Below are positions 32,175 through 40,099 of a stretch of DNA of 64,000 nucleotides, piece by piece. The translations under genes and the position numbers were made by a program. Under the pieces are notes generated by a model that did not search any database, was not told where the DNA came from, and was given only the letters and a program-made list of their open reading frames with translations. Location: the NCBI GenBank assembly GCA_023269585.1, contig JAHFTC010000006.1:1-64000 (forward strand), written 5' to 3'. This DNA comes from Opitutaceae bacterium. GTDB lineage: Bacteria; Verrucomicrobiota; Verrucomicrobiia; Opitutales; Opitutaceae. How positions within the stretch are numbered: the stretch's first letter is position 1; the number at the start of each line of letters is the position of its first letter.

Positions 32175-34262
32175 ATGAACGTCTTCTCCCGCCTCTCGTT
32201 GCGCAGCCGCATGCTCTGCGCCGGGCTCGCCCTCACCGCCGGACCGCTCCTCGTCATCGCCGCACTCGTCTACCGACAGAACGGCCGCATGACGGCCGTC
32301 GCCGTCGAGGAAAGCCAGGCGCTCGCGCACGCCGACCTCGATCACATCACGAAGGGCGTCGTCGCGCTGTGTACCGCGCAACAGGAGACGCTCGAACAGA
32401 TGCTCGCCGTCTCTCTCAAGATAGCCCAGGCCACGATCGCCCGCGCCGGCGAGCCCGCCCTCGGGTCGACCACGGTCGAGTGGCAGGCCGTCGACCAGTT
32501 CACCAAGCAGGCCACCACCGCCACGCTGCCCCGGTTCGAGCTCGGCGGCCAGTGGCTCGGGCAGAACGCCGACCCCGCCACCCTCGCGCCCGTGATCGAC
32601 GAGATCGCCGCGCAGGCCGGCTGCGCCGTCACCGTCTTCCAGCGGATGAACGCCGCCGGTGACATGCTGCGCGTGGCCACCACCGTCCAGAGCGCGGGCC
32701 GCCGCGCCGTGGGTACCTACATCCCCGCCCGCGCCGCCGACGGCCAGGCCAACCCGGTCGTCGCCGCGATCCTCGGCGGCCAGCGCTACACCGGCCGCGC
32801 CTTCGTCGTCGACGCCTGGTACCTCACCGCGTACGCCCCCCTCGCCGACCGCAACGGCCAGCTGCTTGGCATGGTCTTCGTCGGCATCAAGGAGCAGAGC
32901 GTCGCCAGCCTGCGCCAGCAGATCCTCGCCACCAAGGTCGGCGCCACCGGCTACGTCTTCGTCCTCGATTCAAAGGGCAACTACATCGTCTCGCAGAACG
33001 GCGCCCGCGACGGCCAGAACATCTGGGACACCCAGGATGCCGACGGCCGCTTCACCACCCGCGAAATCATCGCAGCCGCCAAGGCCGCGCCCGCCGGACA
33101 CACCGGGGAGATCGCCTACAACTGGAAGAACCCCAACGACCCCGCACCGCGCAAGAAGATCGCCCGCGTCGCCTACTTCCCCGCCTGGGACTGGGTGATC
33201 GGCGCCGGTTCCTACGAGGATGAGTTCATGGCCGCGCCGGCCAAACTCGGCGCCATCGGCCGCGCCGGCACCCGCACCATCCTCCTGGTCCTCGTAGGCA
33301 CCACGATCCTCGCCGCCCTCTTCTGGCTCGCCACCGCCCGCGCACTCTCCCGGCAGCTCATCCGCATCGCCGATGCGCTCCAGGCCGGCTCCTCGCAGGT
33401 GTTGAGCGCCGCCGGCCTGATCGCCGATGCCGGCCAGCAGGTCGCCGACGGAGCGAGCAGCCAGGCCGCCGCCCTCTCCAGCACCGCGCAGAGTCTCCAG
33501 GGAATGACTACGCGCGGCACCGAGGTCGTCCACCTCACCAACGGGGCCGACACGCTGATGAAGCAGAACATCGAGAAGACCGGCCAGTCCCTGCGCGCCA
33601 TTGTCGAGATGACGCAGGCCATGAACCGGATCGTCGCCGAGAGCGGCGAGATGGGGAAGATCATCAAGACCATCGACGAGATCGCCTTCCAGACCAACAT
33701 CCTCGCCCTCAACGCCGCCGTCGAGGCCGCCCGCGCGGGCGAGGCCGGCAAGGGTTTCGCGGTCGTCGCCGAGGAGGTGCGCAACCTCGCCGGCCGCGCC
33801 GCCGAGGCCGCCCGCACCACCCAGGTGAAGCTCGATTCCAACATCGGTCTCGTCCGCCAGGCCGGCAGCGGTATCCAAGGGGTGAACGACAACTTCGAGG
33901 CCATCGTCGAGACCGCCACCGTGATCGGCGAGAAGGTCCAGGCCATCACCACCGCCACCGAGCACCTCACCAAGGAGATCGGCACCATCTCCGACTCCAC
34001 CGGCCAGCTCGAGTCGGTCGTCCAGGGCAACGCCGCCAACGCCGAGGAGTCCGCCAGCGCCGCCGAGGAGCTCTCCGCCCAGGCCCACGAGATCGCCGCC
34101 CTCGTCACCGCTCTGGTCGGCGTCGTCCGCGGGGAGGGCGCACCTGCGCCCGCCGTCGACCGGCCACATCTTGTCTCCGCCGATCGGCGACACGCCGCCC
34201 GCCCCCTCGCTGCGCCCGATCCCGCCGCCCAGCCCGCCCCGGCCGGCAGCCGGCATGACTGA
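32175..34262 (+). CDS. Methyl-accepting chemotaxis protein with Cache sensor
   Basis: This 695-residue inner-membrane chemoreceptor has a TM1 ([20 protein letters not shown], about 14-33) followed by a large periplasmic Cache-type region. Near residue 190-350 are [19 protein letters not shown] and the dCache/sCache hallmark [16 protein letters not shown]2 is at about 372-390 ([19 protein letters not shown]). The cytoplasmic signalling tip contains the highly conserved [21 protein letters not shown] (hairpin) and [13 protein letters not shown] see no convincing HAMP domain between TM2 and the helices, and no CheR-docking pentapeptide. The tail is Ala/Pro-rich. Sharing an operon with the phosphatase/STAS pair suggests that a partner switch is tied to chemosensing. 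Confidence 0.93.
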   Translation: MNVFSRLSLRSRMLCAGLALTAGPLLVIAALVYRQNGRMTAVAVEESQALAHADLDHITKGVVALCTAQQETLEQMLAVSLKIAQATIARAGEPALGSTTVEWQAVDQFTKQATTATLPRFELGGQWLGQNADPATLAPVIDEIAAQAGCAVTVFQRMNAAGDMLRVATTVQSAGRRAVGTYIPARAADGQANPVVAAILGGQRYTGRAFVVDAWYLTAYAPLADRNGQLLGMVFVGIKEQSVASLRQQILATKVGATGYVFVLDSKGNYIVSQNGARDGQNIWDTQDADGRFTTREIIAAAKAAPAGHTGEIAYNWKNPNDPAPRKKIARVAYFPAWDWVIGAGSYEDEFMAAPAKLGAIGRAGTRTILLVLVGTTILAALFWLATARALSRQLIRIADALQAGSSQVLSAAGLIADAGQQVADGASSQAAALSSTAQSLQGMTTRGTEVVHLTNGADTLMKQNIEKTGQSLRAIVEMTQAMNRIVAESGEMGKIIKTIDEIAFQTNILALNAAVEAARAGEAGKGFAVVAEEVRNLAGRAAEAARTTQVKLDSNIGLVRQAGSGIQGVNDNFEAIVETATVIGEKVQAITTATEHLTKEIGTISDSTGQLESVVQGNAANAEESASAAEELSAQAHEIAALVTALVGVVRGEGAPAPAVDRPHLVSADRRHAARPLAAPDPAAQPAPAGSRHD

Positions 34263-34339
34263 TTCCGCCCTCCGCTCAGGTCGCCGTTCCTGATTTCCTG
34301 AGTCCCCGATTGCCTCCCTCCGGGATTCCTCGCTGCCGC

Positions 34340-34954
34340 TCACCGGGTCAGCTCGTACATCGCATACCCGGCGCGCAGATTCGGGAGAAAATCACACGGT
34401 CGTTCCCAGTCGCCGCGCAGCAGCGCGCGGCGGGCGACCTTGATGCCCTCCTTCGCGCAGAACGCCTCGAAGTCGGCCACCGAAAGCGGGTTGGTCGGAC
34501 GCGTATCCGCCCAGTCGGTCGTGTAGACCTCGTTGCGCAGCCGGCCGCCGTGGCGCAGCGCGCCGATGCGGTTCTTCCAATACCCATGGTTCACAAACGC
34601 CACGGTCACGCACTTGCCCGCGCGCAGCGCCTCGCGCAACACCTCGGCCGGCTGCGCCAGCTCCTCGATCGTGCGCGAGAAGATCACCCGGTCGAAATAC
34701 GCGTCCGGTAACGCCCGCAGGAACTTCGTCATGTCGCCCTGGTAGGCCGTCACCCCGCGTTTCACGCACGCGGCCACCTTGTCGACATCGAGGTCCACGC
34801 CCACGGCGAAGACCTGCCGGGTCTGCATGAGATACTCGAGCAGCACGCCGCGGCCGCAGCCCAGCTCGCACACGCGGCTGCCCGCCTCGACCCATTCGCC
34901 GAGGAGGCGCATGTCGACCGTGCGACGTTCCGCGAGTTTTCCGGTGCTGGCCAT
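34340..34954 (-). CDS. metW: MetW family methyltransferase-like protein
   Basis: It is a 204-residue SAM-methyltransferase-fold protein of the MetW type. MetW partners homoserine O-acetyl/succinyltransferase (MetX) in methionine synthesis. The N-terminus VDMRLLGEWVEAGSRVCELGCGRG gives motif I, followed by GVDLDVDKVAACVKRG and the family-specific FDRVIFSRTIEELAQPAEVL and FVNHGYWKNRI. The C-terminal NLRAGYAMYEL is also typical. metW normally sits directly behind metX. Here no metX is adjacent, so it is an orphan copy or metX is elsewhere. The gene is convergent with the chemoreceptor operon. Confidence 0.93.
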   Translation of the reverse strand: MASTGKLAERRTVDMRLLGEWVEAGSRVCELGCGRGVLLEYLMQTRQVFAVGVDLDVDKVAACVKRGVTAYQGDMTKFLRALPDAYFDRVIFSRTIEELAQPAEVLREALRAGKCVTVAFVNHGYWKNRIGALRHGGRLRNEVYTTDWADTRPTNPLSVADFEAFCAKEGIKVARRALLRGDWERPCDFLPNLRAGYAMYELTR

Positions 34955-35012
34955 CGCGCAACCTCTGGCAGGCCCGCCGCAGCGCGGCGAGAAAAACGTG
35001 CGGGCCTCCGCT

Positions 35013-35036
35013 GTAGGCCACCGCGCCGAGGTGGCC
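35013..35036 (+). repeat. GTAG-type REP-like hairpin
   Basis: GTAGGCCACC (35013-35022) is followed after 7 nt by GGTGGCC (35030-35036). The same motif recurs at 42037-42060 and in the element at 49671-49730. Confidence 0.7.
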
Positions 35037-35057
35037 CGACGGAAAAGCCGGCTCAGC

Positions 35058-35090
35058 TCTCGTCCCTCGGCGCCCGGCTCTCGACCGATT
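35058..35090. repeat. Short CCCTCG-type repeat
   Basis: CTCGTCCCTCGGCGCCCGGC followed by TCTCGACCG is a variant of the repeat at 26279-26312. It sits downstream of the GYF-domain gene. Confidence 0.45.
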
Positions 35091-35112
35091 TCGCCGTCCG
35101 CCGCGTCACCGC

Positions 35113-35868
35113 TCAGTACTGGCGCTGGCCGTCGGCGTCGTAGGCGCGGGGCGGGCCGGCCGTCGGGTGCGCGAGCTCAAACCCGCCCTCCGCTGTCAGC
35201 TCCGTCGGGAACGTCGTGTAGCCCTTGGCCAGCTGTTTGATGTATTCGGCGAGCGGACCGCTCACCGCGCCCGTCGCGGAGTCGTAGCCGATCTCCACGC
35301 GCTTCAGGTCGTTCTCCAGGAAATACTGCTGCGCCGCGGCCGCGATCTGCCGGGCATCGTTGTTCATCGTCGCGTTGATGGAATTCATCCGCACCTTCTG
35401 AAACGCCGGGACCGCCATCACCGCCATCAGCCCCGCCACCGGGACGACCGCGACGCCCATGTAGCCCATGATCAGGCCGGCGAGCGCCATCCCGCCGCCG
35501 ACCAGCGCCCCCTTGGCCTTCTTGATCCGCGACTGCGCCACGTGGCCGCAAACGATCGCCGGAATCATGAAGACGAAGAAGAGCGGAAAGAGCACGAACG
35601 TGCAGATGCCGCACACAAGGCTGACGGTCGCCAGTCCGCACCGCTTCGGGGTGCCGGTGAATGGATTGGCCGCACCGACCGCCGGCGCCAGCGGCGGAGG
35701 AACCGCGCCGGCGGCGGAAGGAAACGCCGCATCGACCCGCTTCCACTCCGCCCAGCCTTCGCGCCAGCACAGATCTGTCGGTTGCAGTTCGCCGCGCGCG
35801 ATCTTCTCGCGCACCTCGGCTTCGCTCACGGGGCCCTGCTGCACTCCTTTGACGGCAATATGGTACAT
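35113..35868 (-). CDS. GYF-domain membrane protein with DUF4190-like helices and a pilin-like C-terminus (251 aa)
   Basis: The N-terminal 50 residues (MYHIAVKGVQQGPVSEAEV, GELQPTDLCWREGWAEW) form a GYF_2 domain, which typically binds proline-rich peptides. Cysteine-containing hydrophobic segments (LATVSLVCGICTFVLFPLFFVF, VGGGMALAGLIMGYMGV) resemble DUF4190. A third hydrophobic stretch, VVPVAGLMAVMAVPAFQKVRM, resembles the N-terminal helix of type IV pilins and leads into a soluble C-terminal region (NDARQIAAAAQQYFLENDL). This architecture is common in Verrucomicrobia and Planctomycetes and lacks an assigned function. I chose the ATG at 35868 because the GYF domain starts there. Confidence 0.8.
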   Translation of the reverse strand: MYHIAVKGVQQGPVSEAEVREKIARGELQPTDLCWREGWAEWKRVDAAFPSAAGAVPPPLAPAVGAANPFTGTPKRCGLATVSLVCGICTFVLFPLFFVFMIPAIVCGHVAQSRIKKAKGALVGGGMALAGLIMGYMGVAVVPVAGLMAVMAVPAFQKVRMNSINATMNNDARQIAAAAQQYFLENDLKRVEIGYDSATGAVSGPLAEYIKQLAKGYTTFPTELTAEGGFELAHPTAGPPRAYDADGQRQY

Positions 35869-36061
35869 GGTGGAAACGAATCGGGGTTGTTCGGGTTGCG
35901 GCCCGATGCAGCCAGTCGCCCCCAACGCTGGCGAATCCAATCTTCCGTGCCACGCTCACACCGCACCGAGATCTGCACTGTTCCAAGGTCTGGCCACCGA
36001 GCCGCGGCTCACCCGTTCTACCTGCGGACGAATCTTCGCGAGGGTGTGCCCTGCCCCCGGC

Positions 36062-36117
36062 CCACCGCCCACCGTCAACAGTCCACCGTCCACTGTCTAC
36101 GGCCCACCGTTCACTGC
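36062..36117. repeat. Period-7 tandem repeat (CCACCGT type), 8 units, supplies the feoB stop codon
   Basis: Eight 7-mers (CCACCGC, CCACCGT, CAACAGT, CCACCGT, CCACTGT, CTACGGC, CCACCGT, TCACTGC) run to 36117. The final unit contains TCA at 36111-36113, which is the minus-strand stop codon of feoB, the same arrangement as in the array at 248-324. Confidence 0.87.
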
Positions 36118-38387
36118 ACCCAGCGCCACACCGCGGCCGTCGCCGCGCACAACGCCGCGCCGATCGCGATCGGCAGCAGCGCCGAGACCGCCGTCCACTT
36201 CGCGCTGCGCGTCTCCTTGTAGATCGTCCACAGCGTCGTCGAACATGGGTTGTGGCAGAGGCTGAAGAGCATGAGGCACACGGCCGTGAGCGTCGTCCAA
36301 CCGCCGGCCACGAGCAGGTCGCGCAGCGCGTTGTTCTCCGCCTCGAACATCACGCCGGCCCCCGCGCCGGCTGCGCCGACCACGAGCGACGTGAGCATGG
36401 CCACCGTCGGGATCACGATCTCGTTGGCCGGGATCGCGACGATGTAGGCGAGCAGGATCACGCCGTTGAGCCCGAGCGCGAGTCCCACCGGATCCATGCC
36501 CTCGATCAGCCACAACGCGAACGGTCGGCCGCCGGCATCCACGTTGCCGACGAGCCAGATCGCCGCGCCGGCCGGGGCGGCGAACACGATCGCGCGCCAG
36601 AGCACGAACAGCGTGCGGTCGATCAACGAGGTGTAGAGCGTGCGCCAGATCTGCGGCGGACGGTACGGCGGCAGCTCGAGGTTGAAGAAGCTCGCCTCGC
36701 CGCGCAGCACCGTGCGGCTCAGCAGCCACGACGTCGCCAACGACAGGAAGAACCCGAGCATCATCACCGCGGCGACGGTCCCCGCCGCGACCAGCCCGCT
36801 CCAGCGCGCCGGCGCGAGGGCGCCGATGAACACCGTCGCTAGCATGATCTGCGTGGGCCAGCGGCCGTTGCAGAGCGCGAAGTTGTTCGTGACGATCGCG
36901 ATCAACCGCTCGCGCGGCGAGTCGATGATCCGCGCCGCCACGACACCGGCGGCGTTGCAGCCGTAGCCCATCGCCAGCGTGAGCGACTGTTTGCCGTGCG
37001 CGCCCGCCGCCTGGAACATCCGGTCGAGGTTGAACGACACGCGCGGCAGGTAACCAAGATCCTCCAACAGCGTGAACGCCGGGAAGAAGATCGCCATCGG
37101 CGGCAGCATCACGCTGATGACCCACGCCGTCGCGAGGTAGATGCCGTCCGCGAAGAGCCCCACGAGCCACCCCGGCAACGCCAGCGCGAGCAGCGTCTCG
37201 CGCAGCCACGCGTGCCCCTGGTCCACCAGCAGCGTCGCCAGCCAGGCCGAAGGGACGTTCGCGCCCGCGATCGTGAGCCACAGGATCGCCGCGAAGAGCG
37301 CCATCATGAGCGGGAAACCGGTCCACGCGCCGGTGAGCCAGCGGTCCATCCGGCTCTGCCAGACCAGCCGCGCCGAGCGGCCCTCGCGCCGCACGCAGCC
37401 GTCGGCGATGCGTCCGGCCTGGCCGTAGATCGCCTCCGTCAAGGTGTCATGGAGATTCGGAGGCAACCGCCAGCGCAACCGCTCCACCTCCGCGAGCGCG
37501 GCCGCGACGGTGGGCGCCAGCTCCGCTGCCGGCGCCGTCACCGCTTCGGAGCCACGCGCCGTGACTTCGCCGAGCGCGGCATCGCCGCCGGCGGCGAGTT
37601 CGGCCAGGCGGCCGTCGGCCGCGGCCTCGAGCAGGCCGCGTTCGCCCGCGAGCATACGCAGCGCAATCCAGTCGCGTTGCGGCAGACCGGGGAACGCCGC
37701 GGAGAGTTTGGCGGCGACAGCGGTGATCGCCTTCTCCAGCTCCGGCAACGCCAGCCGCAGCGCAGGCGGGCGGCACTTCGTCTCGCCCAGCGCCACCTGC
37801 GCCACCGCCTCGAGCAGCTCGGGCAGGCCCTCGCCCTGCCGCGCGGCGCACGGTACGACGGGCACGCCGAGTTCGCGGGCGAGCTGGCGCGCGTCGATCT
37901 CCAGGCGATGCGCGCGCGCCTCGTCGATGAGGTTGAGCGCCACGACCACGCGGTCGGAGATCTGCAGCACCTGCAGCAACAAGTTCAGGTTTCGCTCCAG
38001 CGCCGTGGCGTCGACGACGACCACCGTCACATCGGGCCGGCCGAAGAGGATGAAGTTGCGCGTCACCTCCTCGTCGGCCGAGGCACTGAGAAGCGAATAC
38101 GTGCCGGGCAGGTCGACTAGCCGGTAGCGTTTGTCGCGGAAGGCGAACGCGCCCTCGGCACGCGCGATGGTCTTGCCCGGCCAGTTGCCGGTGTGCTGCC
38201 GCAGGCCGGTCAGGGCGTTGAAGACGGTGCTCTTGCCCGTGTTCGGGTTGCCCGCGAGCGCGACCACGAAGTCCGCCTCGCCCGGCTGCACGCCGAGCCG
38301 CTTCAGCGCCGTGCGCCGCGACGGGCACACCTCGCACGCGGGGGAGAGTTTCGGCGCGGCTGCGGGAGTGTTCGGTTCGGTGCTCAT
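36111..38387 (-). CDS. feoB: Ferrous iron transporter FeoB
   Basis: This inner-membrane Fe(II) transporter has an N-terminal GTPase domain. G1 is GNPNTGKST (about 46-54), followed by the HTGNWPGKT effector region, G3 DLPGTYS, and the G4-like LNLIDEA. Residues about 330-758 contain the gate/core helices with the family pattern (FPLMMALFAAILW, MGYGCNAAGVVAARI, ELPPYRPPQIW). There is a cysteine pair near the N-terminus (CEVCPSR) before the G domain, which is not always present in FeoB. The 758-residue length is normal. It is the second gene of an operon whose first gene encodes a DtxR-like regulator fused to FeoA (4-bp overlap), so FeoA is present as a domain rather than a separate gene. The last codon and stop fall within a repeat unit. 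Confidence 0.95.
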   Translation of the reverse strand: MSTEPNTPAAAPKLSPACEVCPSRRTALKRLGVQPGEADFVVALAGNPNTGKSTVFNALTGLRQHTGNWPGKTIARAEGAFAFRDKRYRLVDLPGTYSLLSASADEEVTRNFILFGRPDVTVVVVDATALERNLNLLLQVLQISDRVVVALNLIDEARAHRLEIDARQLARELGVPVVPCAARQGEGLPELLEAVAQVALGETKCRPPALRLALPELEKAITAVAAKLSAAFPGLPQRDWIALRMLAGERGLLEAAADGRLAELAAGGDAALGEVTARGSEAVTAPAAELAPTVAAALAEVERLRWRLPPNLHDTLTEAIYGQAGRIADGCVRREGRSARLVWQSRMDRWLTGAWTGFPLMMALFAAILWLTIAGANVPSAWLATLLVDQGHAWLRETLLALALPGWLVGLFADGIYLATAWVISVMLPPMAIFFPAFTLLEDLGYLPRVSFNLDRMFQAAGAHGKQSLTLAMGYGCNAAGVVAARIIDSPRERLIAIVTNNFALCNGRWPTQIMLATVFIGALAPARWSGLVAAGTVAAVMMLGFFLSLATSWLLSRTVLRGEASFFNLELPPYRPPQIWRTLYTSLIDRTLFVLWRAIVFAAPAGAAIWLVGNVDAGGRPFALWLIEGMDPVGLALGLNGVILLAYIVAIPANEIVIPTVAMLTSLVVGAAGAGAGVMFEAENNALRDLLVAGGWTTLTAVCLMLFSLCHNPCSTTLWTIYKETRSAKWTAVSALLPIAIGAALCAATAAVWRWVQ

Positions 38388-39316
38388 GCCTTCGCCTCGA
38401 TGAGGACCTGCTCGGTTTGTTCGCGGCGCAACGCCACGAGTGTGCCACGCACGCGAAACGCGATCGGGCTGCGCAGCGCCGCGGTGAACTCGCGCCCGAT
38501 CCGCGTGCCGGGCACCAACCCGAGATCGAGCAGCCGTTGCCGCGCCCGGCCCCGGATCACCGGCGACAGGCCCGCAATCACCGCAATGCCGCCCGGCGGC
38601 AGATCCGCCAGACGGCGACGCGAGACGCTACTGCGCTCCGCGGCCGTGGGCGCCACGTGCACGAGTTCCGCCTCGGCTGGGCTGAGCGCCAGCCAACGGC
38701 CATCGACCTCCAGTTCCACGCGATCGGGGTGTCGCCGCACCGCGCGCACCACCATTCCGGGTGCGAGGCCGACGCGATGGACCGCCGCGTAGAGCGCCGC
38801 CGGCTCGTCCTCAAGGTGGACGATCATCGCCGGCTCCGCCTCCGACCAGTCGAGCAGCGTAGGCGCTTCCTCAGTCGAGAAGTTGCCGTCGCGGTCGGGG
38901 ATCGGATCGCCGTGCGGGTCGAAACGCGGGTTTCCGAGATGATCGGCCAGAGTGTTCGCCTCGGCGGGCGAAAGCGCGTGCTCGGCGCGGTCGGCGCGCG
39001 CGTGCCACTTCTCCGGGGCCAACCCCGATTCGCGGGCGAAGCGCGTCTCGAGCAGGCGGTGCGAACGCAGCAGATGCCGTCCCCGCGTGCGCCCGACCGT
39101 GGTGAGCTCGTGGTGCGACCCGGCCCGCACCACCCAGCCGTCGCGCGCCAGCTGCTCGATCGCGCGGGCCAGGCGGTCGCGGGGCACCTCGAGCAGTCCG
39201 GCCATCGACTCCAGGTCGTCGGTACGTCCCTGCGCTTCGCGCTCGGCCAGGCGCTTGAGCACGTCGTCGCCCAGGGCCTCCGGCAGGTGGTTCGGCAGAT
39301 TTGTAGCGGGCGCCAT
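38384..39316 (-). CDS. DtxR-type metal-dependent regulator fused to a FeoA domain
   Basis: This 310-residue protein joins an iron-responsive repressor to FeoA. Residues about 15-90 form the winged helix (LESMAGLLEVPRDRLARAIEQLARDGWV). The dimerisation/metal region follows (HLLRSHRLLETRFARESG, HARADRAEHALSPAE, HLGNPRFDPHGDPIP), with the His/Glu/Cys-type ligand positions of DtxR, although a cysteine is not evident. Two SH3-like segments follow, the last (SPVIRGRARQRLLDLGLVPG and onward) matching FeoA. It likely represses the feoB operon when iron is plentiful, with the FeoA part assisting transport. It overlaps feoB by 4 bp. An inverted repeat at 39322-39337 just upstream is a probable operator. 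Confidence 0.9.
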   Translation of the reverse strand: MAPATNLPNHLPEALGDDVLKRLAEREAQGRTDDLESMAGLLEVPRDRLARAIEQLARDGWVVRAGSHHELTTVGRTRGRHLLRSHRLLETRFARESGLAPEKWHARADRAEHALSPAEANTLADHLGNPRFDPHGDPIPDRDGNFSTEEAPTLLDWSEAEPAMIVHLEDEPAALYAAVHRVGLAPGMVVRAVRRHPDRVELEVDGRWLALSPAEAELVHVAPTAAERSSVSRRRLADLPPGGIAVIAGLSPVIRGRARQRLLDLGLVPGTRIGREFTAALRSPIAFRVRGTLVALRREQTEQVLIEAKA

Positions 39317-39321
39317 ATCGT

Positions 39322-39337
39322 GTAGCTAGTGCTACAT
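39322..39337. promoter_or_regulatory. Candidate DtxR/MntR operator between divergent regulator genes
   Basis: The inverted repeat TGTAGC-N4-GCTACA lies 5 bp before the start of the iron-regulator gene and 45 bp before the MntR-like gene. Position in the 66-bp shared upstream region and perfect symmetry make it a natural binding site for one or both DtxR-family proteins. Confidence 0.55.
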
Positions 39338-39382
39338 TTTTCCGCTTGGTCAAGCGCCGTTCGTCTGTTCTAGTTTGCGGGC

Positions 39383-39841
39383 ATGCCCGCCGCACCCCGT
39401 TCCGCCCGCGCCACCACCGCGCGCGCGAAAGTCCGTCCGAGCCCGACCGTCGAAGCCCTGCGCCAGACGCGCGCCGCGCACGCCAACGAGTTGGCGGAGG
39501 ACTATGTCGAGGCGATCGCGGCGCTGGCGGCGCGCTGCGGCGAGGCGCGGCTGGTCGATCTCGCGCGCGAGCTCGGCGTGACGCACGTGACCGTGCACCG
39601 CGCGATCCTGCGGCTGGCCCGCGCTGGATTAGTGACGAGCGAGCCGTACCGCGCGATCTTCCTCACCGACCGGGGCCGCGCGCTGGCGGAGACCTGCCGC
39701 ACGCGCCACGAGACAGTTTTCGCGTTTCTGCGCAGCCTCGGCGTGCCCGAGGCGGTGGCCCGCCGCGACGCCGAGGGCATCGAGCACCACGTGAGCCCGG
39801 AGACGCTCGCGGCCTTTGCGAAGGCACTGCCGAAGGGCTGA
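39383..39841 (+). CDS. mntR: MntR/DtxR-family manganese-responsive regulator
   Basis: It is a 152-residue regulator with a winged helix (ARLVDLARELGVTHVTVHRAILRLARAGLV) and a dimerisation domain that includes LAETCRTRHETVFAFLRSLGV and RDAEGIEHHVSPETL. These contain the His and Glu/Asp positions that bind Mn(II) in MntR. It lacks the third SH3-like domain, which separates MntR from DtxR. The long basic N-terminal extension (about 25 residues) is unusual. It is divergent from the iron operon, sharing its upstream region and the candidate operator, so cross-regulation between manganese and iron control is likely. No mntH is present in the window. Confidence 0.88.
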   Translation: MPAAPRSARATTARAKVRPSPTVEALRQTRAAHANELAEDYVEAIAALAARCGEARLVDLARELGVTHVTVHRAILRLARAGLVTSEPYRAIFLTDRGRALAETCRTRHETVFAFLRSLGVPEAVARRDAEGIEHHVSPETLAAFAKALPKG

Positions 39842-39958
39842 CCGATCTCCGACTCGCCGTGGAGTTTTCGGCCGTACGCGCAGCGGTCTTCCGCTGCGCA
39901 GGTTCGGACGCATTCGCCCTCGCGGGCTTTTGCCCTGCGCAAACTCCAAGGGAGTGCT

Positions 39959-39997
39959 CGCTGGGTCATGTCAACTATTGGTTGACATGACCCAGCG
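39959..39997. repeat. Hairpin element, copy 2 (17-bp stem, 5-nt loop), reversed relative to 20397
   Basis: The arm ending GGGTCATGTCAAC (to 39975) pairs with GTTGACATGACCC (from 39981) around loop TATTG. The loop is the exact reverse complement of the loop at 20410-20414, so this is the same element in opposite orientation, with a G-C pair in the stem replacing an A-T pair. It again lies between convergent genes. Confidence 0.9.
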
Positions 39998-40045
39998 TGC
40001 GGCCCCGGCGGCCGCAACCGTCCAACGCTGCGGTCCCCTCCGCGC

Positions 40046-40075
40046 AAAAAAGGCGCGCCGGAAATCGGCGCGCCT
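40046..40075 (-). terminator. Rho-independent terminator of the GPH transporter gene
   Basis: On the minus strand a 10-bp perfect GC stem (40066-40075 with 40051-40060) and 5-nt loop are followed by six Ts. It ends 25 bp after the stop codon. Confidence 0.92.
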
Positions 40076-40099
40076 CGGGAAAACGAAACTCGAACGGCG

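Noticed and set aside
34340-35036. MetW and GYF genes as one operon
   Set aside because: The intergenic stretch holds a GTAG hairpin and a CCCTCG repeat, and the two functions are unrelated. I saw no coupling.
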